From: Betaproteobacteria bacterium
GTDB taxonomy: Bacteria > Pseudomonadota > Gammaproteobacteria > Burkholderiales > SG8-41
Direction: 5' to 3'
DNA: 64,000 nt
Assembly (NCBI GenBank): GCA_947486575.1
Contig: CANKUB010000005.1
Span: forward strand, 1 to 64,000
The position numbers were made by a program, and so were the translations under genes. Shown here one piece after another: positions 8,823 through 16,768 of this stretch. Positions within the stretch are counted from its first letter, which is position 1. Every line of letters begins with the position of its first letter. Under the pieces are notes generated by a model that did not search any database, was not told the origin of the DNA, and saw nothing but the letters and a program-made list of their open reading frames with translations.

Positions 8823-9581
8823 TCAAACCAGCGTACGTCCAGCACACACCGCACAGGCCGCGTCTTTCTTGAGCCGGATGGTGCGTATATCCATCGTCAA
8901 CGCGTCGATCAGCATCAGGCGACCCGTGAGCGGCTGCCCGGCGCCCATCAGAATTTTCAGTGTTTCTGCCGCCTGTATGCAGCCGACAATGCCGGTCAGC
9001 GGCGCAAACACGCCCATCACCGCGCAGCGCACTTCTTCGCTTTGCGCGTCTTCGGGGAACAGGCAGGCGTAACACGGTGCTGTTGCATCGCGCATGTCGA
9101 ATACGGATACCTGTCCATCGAAGCGCACACCTGCACCGGAGACCAGCGGCTTTTTGTGATTGACGCAGGCACGATTGACTGCGTGGCGCGTGGCGAAATT
9201 GTCGCAGCCGTCGATCACTACGTCAGCGCGCGCAACCAGTTGATCGAGCTCATCACCGGCGACGCGCGCCGCAATCATTTCCACGGTGGTTTCCGCGTTC
9301 ACGCCGCGCAGCGTGTCGCGAGCCGATTCCACTTTGGGTTTTCCGATGGCATCGGTACGATGCACGATTTGCCGTTGCAAATTGGTGAGATCAACGCTGT
9401 CGTCGTCGCACAGCGTGAGTGTGCCCACGCCTGCGGCTGCGAGATACAGCGCAATCGGCGAACCCAGCCCGCCTGCGCCGATCAACAGCGCACGTGATGC
9501 GCGCAGTTTTTCCTGACCTTCGACACCGATTTCCGGCAGCAGGATGTGGCGGCTGTAACGCAGTAATTGTTCGTCGTTCAT
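8823..9581 (-). CDS. moeB: E1-like adenylyltransferase (MoeB/ThiF/HesA family)
   Basis: Adenylates the C-terminal Gly of a ubiquitin-like sulfur carrier (MoaD or ThiS) for molybdopterin or thiamine synthesis. The 252-residue product has the nucleotide-binding GAGGLG (35-40), the catalytic-Asp segment VVIDGCDNFATRH, and the two structural zinc pairs CYAC and CAVC. Family members differ mainly in partner, so moeB versus thiF cannot be decided from sequence alone. Molybdenum-dependent SoxC in this window makes either role useful. It lies downstream of ctpA, behind an intrinsic terminator. Confidence 0.88.
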   Translation of the reverse strand: MNDEQLLRYSRHILLPEIGVEGQEKLRASRALLIGAGGLGSPIALYLAAAGVGTLTLCDDDSVDLTNLQRQIVHRTDAIGKPKVESARDTLRGVNAETTVEMIAARVAGDELDQLVARADVVIDGCDNFATRHAVNRACVNHKKPLVSGAGVRFDGQVSVFDMRDATAPCYACLFPEDAQSEEVRCAVMGVFAPLTGIVGCIQAAETLKILMGAGQPLTGRLMLIDALTMDIRTIRLKKDAACAVCAGRTLV

Positions 9582-9587
9582 GACATA

Positions 9588-9627
9588 TTAAAAAACTACG
9601 CCCGGTCGAGCGCAGCGCGACCGGGCG
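9588..9627 (-). terminator. Intrinsic terminator after ctpA
   Basis: Perfect 10-bp stem (CGCCCGGTCG with CGACCGGGCG) and 9-base loop. Read on the minus strand it is followed by TAGTTTTTTAA. It ends transcription from ctpA just before the moeB-like gene. Confidence 0.82.
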
Positions 9628-9639
9628 AGGGACTTAATG

Positions 9640-9657
9640 TAACTATTTGTTTTTAAA
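9640..9657 (-). repeat. 18-bp A-rich dispersed motif, copy 3
   Basis: Reads TTTAAAAACAAATAGTTA on the minus strand, directly behind the ctpA stop codon and before its terminator. Confidence 0.8.
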
Positions 9658-9663
9658 TAATTT

Positions 9664-11115
9664 TTAGTCTGCGCCAGTGCCTTTGCCACGTGATTTCAAA
9701 TAGGCCATCGCCTGATTCAGCTCGTAATCTTTTTTCGACACCACTTCACCGGGCACCGGGCGCAGTTCTTTCGGATCAATCTCAGGCCGTGATTCGGGCG
9801 CGAAATTATATTTAGCGCGCGCCGTGGCGACGGCCTTATCCATTTCGGCGGCTTTCGCGTCTTTGGTTTCCACTATCGGCGCTGCTGCGGGTTTGCCGTC
9901 GTCGAGGTGTTTGCTCAAATCGGCTTCACGCAAACGCAGGCTGGCGTTTTTGTCGATCGCGCTTTCCAGCGGAATGTCCGGCGTGATGCCTTTGGCCTGT
10001 ATCGAGCGGCCATTCGGCGTGAAATAACGCGCGGTGGTGAGCTTGATGGCGGTGTTGTTGCCCAGCGGCAATATGGTTTGCACCGAGCCTTTGCCAAACG
10101 TTTGCTGGCCCATGATGACGGCACGTTCATAATCCTGCAGCGCACCGGCAACGATTTCCGAAGCCGAGGCTGAGCCGCCGTTCACCAGCACCACCATCGG
10201 CAGCTTTTTGATCTCCGCAGGCAGACCCTTGACGAAATCCTGCCGGTTGCGGCCACGCAGATAATGTTCGGGGCTGGCATTCAAACGCATCTTGGAATCT
10301 TCAGCGCGGCCTTCGGTGTAGACCACCAGTTTGCCGGATTCGACAAACATCGCGGTCACCGCCACGGCGCTATTCAGCAAGCCACCCGGATCATTACGCA
10401 GATCAAGAATGATGCCTTTCATCGGGCCTTTGACATGCGTGGTAATCGCATTGGCCAGCAATTCGCCGGTGCTTTCCTGAAACTGTGTGACGCGGAAATA
10501 CGCGTAGCCGGGCTCCAGCGTGGTGGCTTTTACGCTTTGAATTTTAATCACGGCGCGTGTCAGCACGAGTTCCAGCGGATTGGGCTCGCCCTTGCGCACG
10601 ATGGTCAAACGGATCGGCGTATTGGGTTTGCCGCGCATGAGTTTTACCGCATCGTTCAGCGTCATGCCCTTGACGGCTTGTTCGTCGAGCTTGACGATCA
10701 AATCGCCTGCCATCACGCCTGCGCGCGAAGCGGGTGTGTCGTCAATCGGCGAAATCACTTTGACGAAGCCGTCTTCCATGCCGACTTCAATGCCCAGGCC
10801 GCCGAACTCGCCTTGCGTGCCGACCTGCATTTCCTTGAATGCTTCCTGATCAAGGTACGCGGAATGCGGGTCAAGGCCGGTCAACATGCCGTTGATGGCC
10901 TCGTTAATGAGTTTTTTGTCTTCAACGGTCTCGACGTAATCCTGCTTCACGCGCCCGAATACTTCGGTGAACGCGCGCAGTTCTTCAATCGGCAGCGGCA
11001 GTTGCTGGCGCGAGGCGCTTTCGCGTTGAGCGACAGCCGAAAAATTCAGGCTGATGGCAACACCAATCACCACACCCGCGACGACGAGGCCAAATTGCCC
11101 CAGTTTGTTACGCAT
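9664..11115 (-). CDS. ctpA: Carboxy-terminal processing protease (S41 family)
   Basis: Periplasmic serine protease that processes or degrades envelope proteins. The 483-residue product has an N-terminal anchor/signal segment (GLVVAGVVIGVAISL), a PDZ domain (~100-185) and the S41 core. The catalytic Ser lies in GGSASASEIVAGALQD and the Lys in FGKGSVQ, spaced as in the family. The frame is open to 11169, but ATG 11115 is preferred because of CTGGAGCAG upstream. It lies 40 bases behind envC, a common pairing in betaproteobacteria that ties both to wall remodelling. Confidence 0.94.
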   Translation of the reverse strand: MRNKLGQFGLVVAGVVIGVAISLNFSAVAQRESASRQQLPLPIEELRAFTEVFGRVKQDYVETVEDKKLINEAINGMLTGLDPHSAYLDQEAFKEMQVGTQGEFGGLGIEVGMEDGFVKVISPIDDTPASRAGVMAGDLIVKLDEQAVKGMTLNDAVKLMRGKPNTPIRLTIVRKGEPNPLELVLTRAVIKIQSVKATTLEPGYAYFRVTQFQESTGELLANAITTHVKGPMKGIILDLRNDPGGLLNSAVAVTAMFVESGKLVVYTEGRAEDSKMRLNASPEHYLRGRNRQDFVKGLPAEIKKLPMVVLVNGGSASASEIVAGALQDYERAVIMGQQTFGKGSVQTILPLGNNTAIKLTTARYFTPNGRSIQAKGITPDIPLESAIDKNASLRLREADLSKHLDDGKPAAAPIVETKDAKAAEMDKAVATARAKYNFAPESRPEIDPKELRPVPGEVVSKKDYELNQAMAYLKSRGKGTGAD

Positions 11116-11130
11116 ATACTGCTCCAGTGA

Positions 11131-11148
11131 TAAACACTTGTTTAATCG
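11131..11148 (-). repeat. Degenerate copy of the 18-bp A-rich motif
   Basis: Reads CGATTAAACAAGTGTTTA on the minus strand. It keeps AAACAA and the terminal TTA at the normal spacing but not the A-rich left part. It lies in the 40-base envC-ctpA gap. Confidence 0.4.
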
Positions 11149-11155
11149 CGCTAAT

Positions 11156-12391
11156 TTAACGCCGTCCAACCCAGCTTAAAGGGTCAAAAGGCCTGCCTTG
11201 ATGCCGTAGTTCAAAGTATAAACCTGATTCACCGCTTCCGCCGCTGTTGCCGACGGTAGCAACTGATTCGCCGCCGTTAATGTCATCGCCAACACGTTTT
11301 AGCAGTGTTTCGTTATAGCCATACAAGCTCATGTAGCCTTCGCCGTGGTCAATAATCAGCAAATTGCCGAATCCGCGCAGCCAGTCGGCGTAAACCACGC
11401 GCCCGCCAGCAACCGCGCGTACCGGCTCCCCGGCGTTGGCTGCAAGCAATAATCCCTTCCAGGTTAATCCGCCATCACTGCGTGGACTGCCGAAACGCCC
11501 CGTAAGTTCCCCCCGCACCGGCAAAGCCAGTCGCCCGCGCAGTTGCGAAAACGCTTGCGTGATGGTCGTGGGGTCAGGCAATCGTTCATTCCGCTGGCGC
11601 GGCGCCGCTGCTTTGCCGGGCGGCGTGGGCGCCACTGGCGGCACAAAAGGCGCGCTGCGCGTGATCACGCGCGCCAGCTGTTCGATCAGCGAGGTCAGGC
11701 GCGTTTCGTTGCGCTGCATGGTGCCGATTTCCTGCCGTTGCCGCGCAATGTCGCGTGACAGCCGGGTGACCACTTCCGTGCGCTTGACTTTTTCGGCCTC
11801 CAGCCGCTTGCGTTGATTGATTTGCTCAGCGCTGATCGCGGCGAGCTCGGTGGCCTTGGTGTTGGCTTCGTCAGCGAGCACCTGCAAATGCGTCATGCTG
11901 TCGCGCATGCTGCGTATCGCTTCAGCGCGCGTGCGTGAAATATAGCCCAGGTACTGCAAATCACGGGCGATGTCGTTGGGGTTTGCGCCGCTTAGCAGCA
12001 AACGCAAACTGTCAGGTGGGCTGCCCCCGTGACGCAGGTAATGCGCGTGCAGCAGTCGCGCAAGATTTTTTTGCTGGCTTTCGAGCGCTTCGGCTGCTTT
12101 GCGTATTTCGCCGCGCAATTCGTCCGTGCGTTTGGAGGCTTCGCCGGACGATTTATCCAATTCGCTCAGATCGCGATGGGCCTCCGATATGGCGCGCTCG
12201 GATTCACGCAACGCTTCTGCCGCTTCGTTGCGCGATTCTTCAGCGCCAGCCACCTGCTTTTGCAGCGCTTCGATGCGGCTGCGCAGTTGTTGCAGCTCTT
12301 CTTTGGCGACGGCGGGGTTGCTTGCGGCCCAAACGTCGCGTGCGCCCGATAATAAAAATACCAATAAAAACAAATACTTATAATATTTCAC
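11156..12391 (-). CDS. envC: Murein hydrolase activator EnvC (degenerate LytM)
   Basis: Periplasmic activator of division amidases. The 411-residue product has a signal peptide, two long coiled-coil stretches (~30-110 and ~160-245), a Pro-rich linker and a C-terminal M23/LytM domain (~290-411). The metal ligands of active M23 enzymes are missing: the HxxxD position reads TWKG and the HxH position reads FEL. This is the expected EnvC state, so it should activate rather than cut. It starts with GTG 12391. Remarkably, its signal peptide codons KYLFLL are a copy of the 18-bp A-rich repeat read in reverse. Confidence 0.92.
   Translation of the reverse strand: MKYYKYLFLLVFLLSGARDVWAASNPAVAKEELQQLRSRIEALQKQVAGAEESRNEAAEALRESERAISEAHRDLSELDKSSGEASKRTDELRGEIRKAAEALESQQKNLARLLHAHYLRHGGSPPDSLRLLLSGANPNDIARDLQYLGYISRTRAEAIRSMRDSMTHLQVLADEANTKATELAAISAEQINQRKRLEAEKVKRTEVVTRLSRDIARQRQEIGTMQRNETRLTSLIEQLARVITRSAPFVPPVAPTPPGKAAAPRQRNERLPDPTTITQAFSQLRGRLALPVRGELTGRFGSPRSDGGLTWKGLLLAANAGEPVRAVAGGRVVYADWLRGFGNLLIIDHGEGYMSLYGYNETLLKRVGDDINGGESVATVGNSGGSGESGLYFELRHQGRPFDPLSWVGRR
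12363..12380 (+). repeat. 18-bp A-rich dispersed motif, copy 4 (within envC signal peptide)
   Basis: Exact consensus AATAAAAACAAATACTTA. Read on the minus strand it encodes KYLFLL of the envC signal peptide. A second A-rich block (AATAAAAATACC) adjoins it, as at copies 12 and 20. Confidence 0.85.
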
Positions 12392-12395
12392 GCGT

Positions 12396-13928
12396 TTACG
12401 TAAACTCGATCAGCGGCTTGCCAGTCATTTCACTGGGTTGCGGCAGGCCCATCATTTTGAGCAATGTTGGCGCCACGTCTTGCAGCGCACCGCCGCTGGC
12501 TTTGGCTTTGCGGCCTATGTATAACAGCGGTACCAGATTCAGCGTGTGCGCAGTATGTGCTTGATGCGTTACCGTATCCAGCATCGTCTCGGCGTTGCCG
12601 TGATCAGCGGTGATCAGCACTTCGCCGTCGATGGCCTGCATGGCTTCCACCGCGCGACCGATGCACACGTCAAGTGTTTCAATGGCGAGCGTGGCCGCCG
12701 CCAGATCACCGGTGTGGCCCACCATATCGCCGTTGGCATAGTTGCAAACTATCGCTTCGTACTGACGGCTTTGAATGGCGGCGACCAGTTTGTCCGTCAC
12801 TTCACGCGCGCTCATCTCCGGCTGCAAATCGTAGGTCGCAACTTTGGGCGACGGCACCATCACGCGGTCTTCACCGGCGTAGGGCGTTTCAACGCCGCCA
12901 TTGAAAAAGTAGGTGACGTGCGCGTATTTTTCAGTTTCGGCTATGCGCAATTGTTTCAGGCCGCGCGATGCGAGATATTCACCAAAGCCGTTGCTGATGT
13001 TTTGCGGTGGATACGCCGCAGGAATATGCGCGAAATCTTCGCCGTAGGTGGTGAGCGTACAAAAGTAACCCAGCCTGGGCGCGTGTTCGCGCGGGAAGGC
13101 GTTGAATTTTGCATCGGTGAGTGCGTTAGTCATTTGCCGCGCACGATCCGCGCGGAAGTTCATGAACACCACCGCGTCACCGTCATTCATGCGCACCGGC
13201 TTGCTGCCGGGCGGCACGATGGCGGTGGCTTTCACGAATTCATCGGTTTCGTTACGCAAGTCGGCGAGCGCGTAGCCGTCCGTCGCTGACGCTGCCCAGA
13301 AGTCGGATTTACCCTGGGTGATGACGTCGTACGCGGGTTGCACGCGCTCCCAGCGCTTATCGCGATCCATGGCGAAGTAGCGGCCACAGATGGAAGCAAT
13401 GCGTCCACTGCTGATGGCTTCGAACTTTTTTTGTAAGGCAACCAGCGACGGTTCGGCACTTTTGGGCGGCGTGTCGCGGCCATCGAGAAAGGCGTGCACG
13501 TAAATATTTTTTACGCCTGCCTTCGCGGCCATATCCACCAGCTCGTGTATTTGCGATTCGTGGCTATGCACGCCGCCTGGCGACAGCAGGCCAAGAATAT
13601 GCAGGGCATTGTGTTTGCCGACTTCAATCGCTTTCAGTAACGCGGGGTTTTTGCGAAACTCGCCGGTTTCAATCGCATGCTCGATCTTGGTGTAATCCTG
13701 ATACACCACGCGGCCCGCGCCGATATTCATGTGGCCGACTTCGGAGTTACCCATTTGTCCGGTGGGCAGGCCGACCATTTTTTCAGAGGCGTCGATCAGG
13801 CTGTGGGCGTATTTGTTCCACAAAAAGTTCCAGTGCGGCTTGCGCGCCTGGCAAATGGCGTTGTTGTCGCATTCTTCGCGGTGGCCGAAGCCGTCGAGGA
13901 TGAGCAGAAGAACTGGCGTTATGTGCAT
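12396..13928 (-). CDS. gpmI: 2,3-bisphosphoglycerate-independent phosphoglycerate mutase
   Basis: Interconverts 3- and 2-phosphoglycerate in glycolysis using two Mn ions and a phospho-Ser. The product is 510 residues, the usual length, when started at ATG 13928; the frame is open further but would cross the divergent promoter. The metal site LLILDGFGHRE lies at the N-terminus, the catalytic Ser in PTGQMGNSEVGHMN, and later metal ligands in LITADHGNAE. Its stop lies five bases before the envC start, so gpmI-envC-ctpA form one minus-strand unit. Confidence 0.95.
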   Translation of the reverse strand: MHITPVLLLILDGFGHREECDNNAICQARKPHWNFLWNKYAHSLIDASEKMVGLPTGQMGNSEVGHMNIGAGRVVYQDYTKIEHAIETGEFRKNPALLKAIEVGKHNALHILGLLSPGGVHSHESQIHELVDMAAKAGVKNIYVHAFLDGRDTPPKSAEPSLVALQKKFEAISSGRIASICGRYFAMDRDKRWERVQPAYDVITQGKSDFWAASATDGYALADLRNETDEFVKATAIVPPGSKPVRMNDGDAVVFMNFRADRARQMTNALTDAKFNAFPREHAPRLGYFCTLTTYGEDFAHIPAAYPPQNISNGFGEYLASRGLKQLRIAETEKYAHVTYFFNGGVETPYAGEDRVMVPSPKVATYDLQPEMSAREVTDKLVAAIQSRQYEAIVCNYANGDMVGHTGDLAAATLAIETLDVCIGRAVEAMQAIDGEVLITADHGNAETMLDTVTHQAHTAHTLNLVPLLYIGRKAKASGGALQDVAPTLLKMMGLPQPSEMTGKPLIEFT

Positions 13929-13964
13929 GTTTTCTTTGGAAATTTTTTGAGTAACCGCATACGG

Positions 13965-13970
13965 TATAAT
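13965..13970 (+). promoter_or_regulatory. Probable -10 box upstream of the rhodanese-glutaredoxin-secB genes
   Basis: A perfect TATAAT, 25 bases before the rhodanese TTG start. No good -35 hexamer lies at the normal distance; the nearest TTG-containing hexamers are too near or too far. Confidence 0.45.
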
Positions 13971-13994
13971 TCTAGCCCATTTCAGGAGTATGCC

Positions 13995-14438
13995 TTGGAG
14001 CAGTTTTTCGCCACATTTTTTACCTATGTCAAACAAAGTCCGCTGAACCTGGTGTTGTTCGGCTTGGCGGTTACGTCCGGCGGCATGCTGTTGTTTCCGC
14101 TGCTGACACGCGGCATGCGCCCCGGTGCTGAGGTGGGGCCGTCTGAAGCGGTAATGTTGATCAATCGCAAAGACGCGGTAGTAATTGACGTGCGTGACGA
14201 AGGCGAATTCAAGACCGGGCACATCAACAACGCGCGTCACATGCCGGAAAAACAAATGGCTGATCGCATGAAAGAGATTGAAAAATTCAAAACCAAGCCG
14301 ATCATCATCAGTTGCGCCAGCGGGCGGCGTTCGGCGTCGGTGGTGGATACGCTAAAGAAGCAGGGTTTTACCGAGGTGGTAGCGCTGGCGGGTGGCATCG
14401 GTGCCTGGCAGCAAGCCGGTATGCCGTTGGAAAAATGA
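13995..14438 (+). CDS. Membrane-anchored rhodanese-like sulfurtransferase
   Basis: A 147-residue single-domain rhodanese behind an N-terminal membrane helix (about residues 14-36). The active-site Cys lies in SCASGRRS, the standard CxxGxR persulfide loop, and the first motif is VVIDVRDEGEFKTGHI. It probably moves sulfane sulfur at the inner membrane; its exact partner is unknown. The start is TTG 13995, preceded by CAGGAG at six bases; an ATG at 13990 is in the wrong frame. It begins the conserved string rhodanese-grxC-secB, and it is tempting to link it to sulfur oxidation, though the string also occurs in non-oxidisers. Confidence 0.88.
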   Translation: MEQFFATFFTYVKQSPLNLVLFGLAVTSGGMLLFPLLTRGMRPGAEVGPSEAVMLINRKDAVVIDVRDEGEFKTGHINNARHMPEKQMADRMKEIEKFKTKPIIISCASGRRSASVVDTLKKQGFTEVVALAGGIGAWQQAGMPLEK

Positions 14439-14455
14439 TTTAAAACAATTACTTA
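14438..14455 (+). repeat. 18-bp A-rich dispersed motif, copy 5
   Basis: Reads ATTTAAAACAATTACTTA. It starts at the last base of the rhodanese stop codon and fills half of the 37-base gap to the glutaredoxin gene. Confidence 0.75.
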
Positions 14456-14475
14456 GAGATAATTCGGGAATCATC

Positions 14476-14733
14476 ATGGCAAAAATATTGATGTACAGCA
14501 CCGCAGTTTGACCGTACTGCGTATCCGCGGAGCGGCTACTGGCAAACAAGGGCGTGAAAGACATCGAAAAAGTATATATCGATAAAGATCCCGCACGTCG
14601 CACAGAAATGATGGAAAAAACCGGGCGGCGCACCGTGCCGCAAATCTACATCGGCGACACCCACGTGGGCGGCTACGACGACCTTTCCGCGCTCGATCGC
14701 GCGGGCGGGCTTGACCCGTTGTTGGCGACATAA
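14476..14733 (+). CDS. grxC: Glutaredoxin with in-frame TGA at the active-site Cys (candidate selenoprotein)
   Basis: An 85-codon GrxC-like thiol oxidoreductase. The reading frame is intact from ATG 14476 to TAA 14731-14733 except for TGA at 14509-14511. The translation around it is MYSTAV-stop-PYC, so the TGA stands exactly at the first, nucleophilic Cys of CPYC. Downstream family motifs are all kept: TGRRTVPQIYIG with the cis-Pro, and HVGGYDDLSALDR. A hairpin resembling a bacterial SECIS follows at once. I infer read-through with selenocysteine (UPYC). The alternative is a recent nonsense mutation or a sequencing error; only Cys-type codons and a few others are one base from TGA, so position alone is not proof. 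Gene order with secB is normal. Confidence 0.8.
14518..14544 (+). promoter_or_regulatory. SECIS-like hairpin downstream of the in-frame TGA
   Basis: Predicted stem: TGC/GCA, a two-base bulge, GTA/TAC, an unpaired T opposite C (14524/14536), then CCGC/GCGG around a GGA loop (14529-14531). The unpaired U lies 13 bases and the loop GG 18-19 bases after the TGA. This is close to the layout of the E. coli fdhF SECIS (three pairs, bulged U, three pairs, GG-containing loop) as I know it. The loop has GGA instead of GGU. Confidence 0.55.
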
Positions 14734-14758
14734 TCAAAACTAAACAGAAAGCAAAGCA

Positions 14759-15262
14759 ATGAGCGAACAAGCCCCCGCGCCGCAGGCGCCCGCATCACCG
14801 CAGGATATGACGCAGCCCATCTTCAGCATCGAAAAAATCTATCTGAAAGACATGTCGCTGGAAGCGCCCGGCACGCCAAAGATTTTTATGCAGAACGAAG
14901 CGCCGCAAGTGGATGTCAACGTCCACACCGGCGCCACGGTGATCGAAGCGGGCGCGCTGTACGAAGTGGTGCTCACTGTTACTGTCACCGCCAAACTGCC
15001 GGATCGCACGATTTTCCTGGTTGAAGTGGCGCAGGCGGGCCTGTTTCACGTGCGCAATCTGCCGCCGCAGGACCTGGATGCGGTGCTGGGCATTTTGTGC
15101 CCGACCAATTTGCTGCCGTATGCGCGCGAAGCGGTATCGAGCATCATCGCAAAGGCGGGCTTTCCGCCGGTGGTGCTGCATCACATGGATTTCAATCAGG
15201 TCTATGCACAGGCCCAGCAACAGCGCGAAGCCCAGCAGCCCACGCCCTCACAGGTAAACTGA
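14759..15262 (+). CDS. secB: Protein-export chaperone SecB
   Basis: Cytoplasmic tetrameric chaperone that keeps preproteins unfolded and hands them to SecA. The 167-residue product has the conserved core FSIEKIYLKDMSLEAPG and the VAQAGLF...LGILCPTNLLPYARE region that forms the peptide groove. The N-terminus is extended by an Ala/Pro-rich tail and the C-terminus by a Gln-rich tail. It follows the glutaredoxin gene by 25 bases, the usual grxC-secB-gpsA arrangement. Confidence 0.96.
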   Translation: MSEQAPAPQAPASPQDMTQPIFSIEKIYLKDMSLEAPGTPKIFMQNEAPQVDVNVHTGATVIEAGALYEVVLTVTVTAKLPDRTIFLVEVAQAGLFHVRNLPPQDLDAVLGILCPTNLLPYAREAVSSIIAKAGFPPVVLHHMDFNQVYAQAQQQREAQQPTPSQVN

Positions 15263-15263
15263 T

Positions 15264-15716
15264 ATGTTGCGCCGTGCTGCGTTGGGCTTGTGGTGCGCGC
15301 TGGCGGCGCACGGTGCCAGCGTTGCAACAGCGGCGGAATTTCGCGCCGCTACCGACGAAGCGGTGGTGCTCTACGATGCGCCCTCCGTGCAATCGCAAAA
15401 GCGCTTTATCGTTAATCAGGGTTACCCGCTCGAAGTCATTGTGGTGCTGCAAGGCTGGGTAAAAGTGCGGGACGCCAGCGGCGCGTTAAGCTGGGTAGAA
15501 GCGGGCAAAGTGAGCAACAAGCAACGCACCATCATGGTTAAAACGCCGCTGGCGCAAATTCGCTTTGCCGCAGACGACAACTCGCCGGTGGTGTTTCAGG
15601 CGCAGCAAAACGTGGTGATGGAATTAAGCGAAGTGGTCGCGGGCGGCTGGCTGCGCGTGCGTCATCGCGACGGTGTCGCCGGCTTTGTGCGCTTGGCGCA
15701 GGTGTGGGGCGTTTAA
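15264..15716 (+). CDS. Periplasmic SH3-like domain protein
   Basis: A 150-residue secreted protein with a signal peptide ending near ATAAE (~24) and two bacterial SH3-like repeats: one around residues 28-78 (DAPSVQSQKRFIVNQGYPLE, then WVKVRDASGALSWV) and one around 95-150 (GGWLRVRHRDGVAGFVRL). Such domains usually bind peptidoglycan or mediate protein contacts. It starts one base after the secB stop and lies directly before gpsA, as in many betaproteobacteria. Specific role unknown. Confidence 0.85.
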   Translation: MLRRAALGLWCALAAHGASVATAAEFRAATDEAVVLYDAPSVQSQKRFIVNQGYPLEVIVVLQGWVKVRDASGALSWVEAGKVSNKQRTIMVKTPLAQIRFAADDNSPVVFQAQQNVVMELSEVVAGGWLRVRHRDGVAGFVRLAQVWGV

Positions 15717-15725
15717 AAACCGCCG

Positions 15726-16727
15726 ATGAATATTGCCGTTCTGGGCGCTGGCGCGTGGGGTACCGCGATAGCGATACATCTGGCTACGCGGGTTGGAACG
15801 CACGGCGTAACCCACAACGTAATGCTGTGGGCGCGCGACGCGGCACAGGCAGCGGCGATGCAGGCCAGCCGCTGCAACAGCCGCTATTTACCCGACGTTG
15901 TATTGCCGCCAGCCGTCACCGTCAGTGCGGATTTCAACGCAGCGATTCGTGATGCGCATTTATGCCTGGTAGCTGTTACGACGGCAGGCTTGCGCGAAAC
16001 GCTGGTGCGAATGAAATCCGTGCAATCGAGAGCGCCCGTGGTGTGGCTGTGTAAAGGTTTTGAGCGCGAACACGCACTGCTGCCGCATCAAGTGTGCGCC
16101 GCTGAATTGCCGGGGGCCACCTGCGGCGTACTATCCGGCCCCAGCTTCGCGCAGGAAGTGGCGCGTGGGCAACCCACCGCGCTCACACTCGCTTCAGCCG
16201 ATGCCGCATTCGCCAGCGCCACTGCGCGTGAGCTGCACGGCGGCTCGCTACGGGTGTATTCCAGCGGCGATGTGGTTGGCGTTGAAGTCGCGGGCGCGGT
16301 CAAAAATGTCATGGCAATCGCCACTGGCATCTGCGACGGACTTAAGCTGGGACTTAACGCGCGTGCCGCGTTGATGACACGCGGACTTGCTGAAATTAAC
16401 CGGCTTGGCGTCGCACTCGGCGGGCGCGCAGAAACATTCATGGGACTGGCAGGCGTGGGCGATTTAATACTCACCTGCACCGGCGATTTGTCGCGCAACC
16501 GGCGGGTGGGCCTGATGCTGGCAGACGGCAAGGCGCTGGATGAAATTCTCACGGCACTCGGCCATGTCGCTGAAGGCGTTTACAGCGCGCGCGAAGTGGC
16601 GCGCATCGCCAAAACGCGTGGCATCGACATGCCGATTACCGATGCCGTGTGTCGTGTGCTCGACGCACCATACAGTGCCGCGCAGATGGCGCGTGAACTG
16701 CTCGGACGAGACCCGAAATCGGAATAA
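15726..16727 (+). CDS. gpsA: Glycerol-3-phosphate dehydrogenase [NAD(P)+]
   Basis: Reduces dihydroxyacetone phosphate to sn-glycerol-3-phosphate for phospholipid synthesis. The 333-residue product has the N-terminal NAD-binding [12 protein letters not shown], the [11 protein letters not shown]-like segment ([14 protein letters not shown]) and the catalytic Lys in [17 protein letters not shown]. It is the last gene of the secB-SH3-gpsA group before the thioesterase gene. Cytoplasmic, essential for membrane synthesis in most bacteria. Confidence 0.96.
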   Translation: MNIAVLGAGAWGTAIAIHLATRVGTHGVTHNVMLWARDAAQAAAMQASRCNSRYLPDVVLPPAVTVSADFNAAIRDAHLCLVAVTTAGLRETLVRMKSVQSRAPVVWLCKGFEREHALLPHQVCAAELPGATCGVLSGPSFAQEVARGQPTALTLASADAAFASATARELHGGSLRVYSSGDVVGVEVAGAVKNVMAIATGICDGLKLGLNARAALMTRGLAEINRLGVALGGRAETFMGLAGVGDLILTCTGDLSRNRRVGLMLADGKALDEILTALGHVAEGVYSAREVARIAKTRGIDMPITDAVCRVLDAPYSAAQMARELLGRDPKSE

Positions 16728-16734
16728 AAATATC

Positions 16735-16752
16735 AAATAAAACAATTACTTA
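16735..16752 (+). repeat. 18-bp A-rich dispersed motif, copy 6
   Basis: Reads AAATAAAACAATTACTTA. Its last bases run into an ATG (16752) that opens a six-codon reading frame ending at the TTG start of the next gene. Confidence 0.8.
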
Positions 16753-16768
16753 TGAAAGAGTCGCCGCT

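Noticed and set aside
11156-12391. envC as an active M23 endopeptidase.
   Set aside because: The HxxxD and HxH metal ligands are both missing.
14476-14733. Annotating the glutaredoxin simply as a pseudogene.
   Set aside because: Only one stop is present, it is TGA, it falls on the catalytic Cys, and a SECIS-like hairpin follows. The pseudogene view is kept as the alternative.
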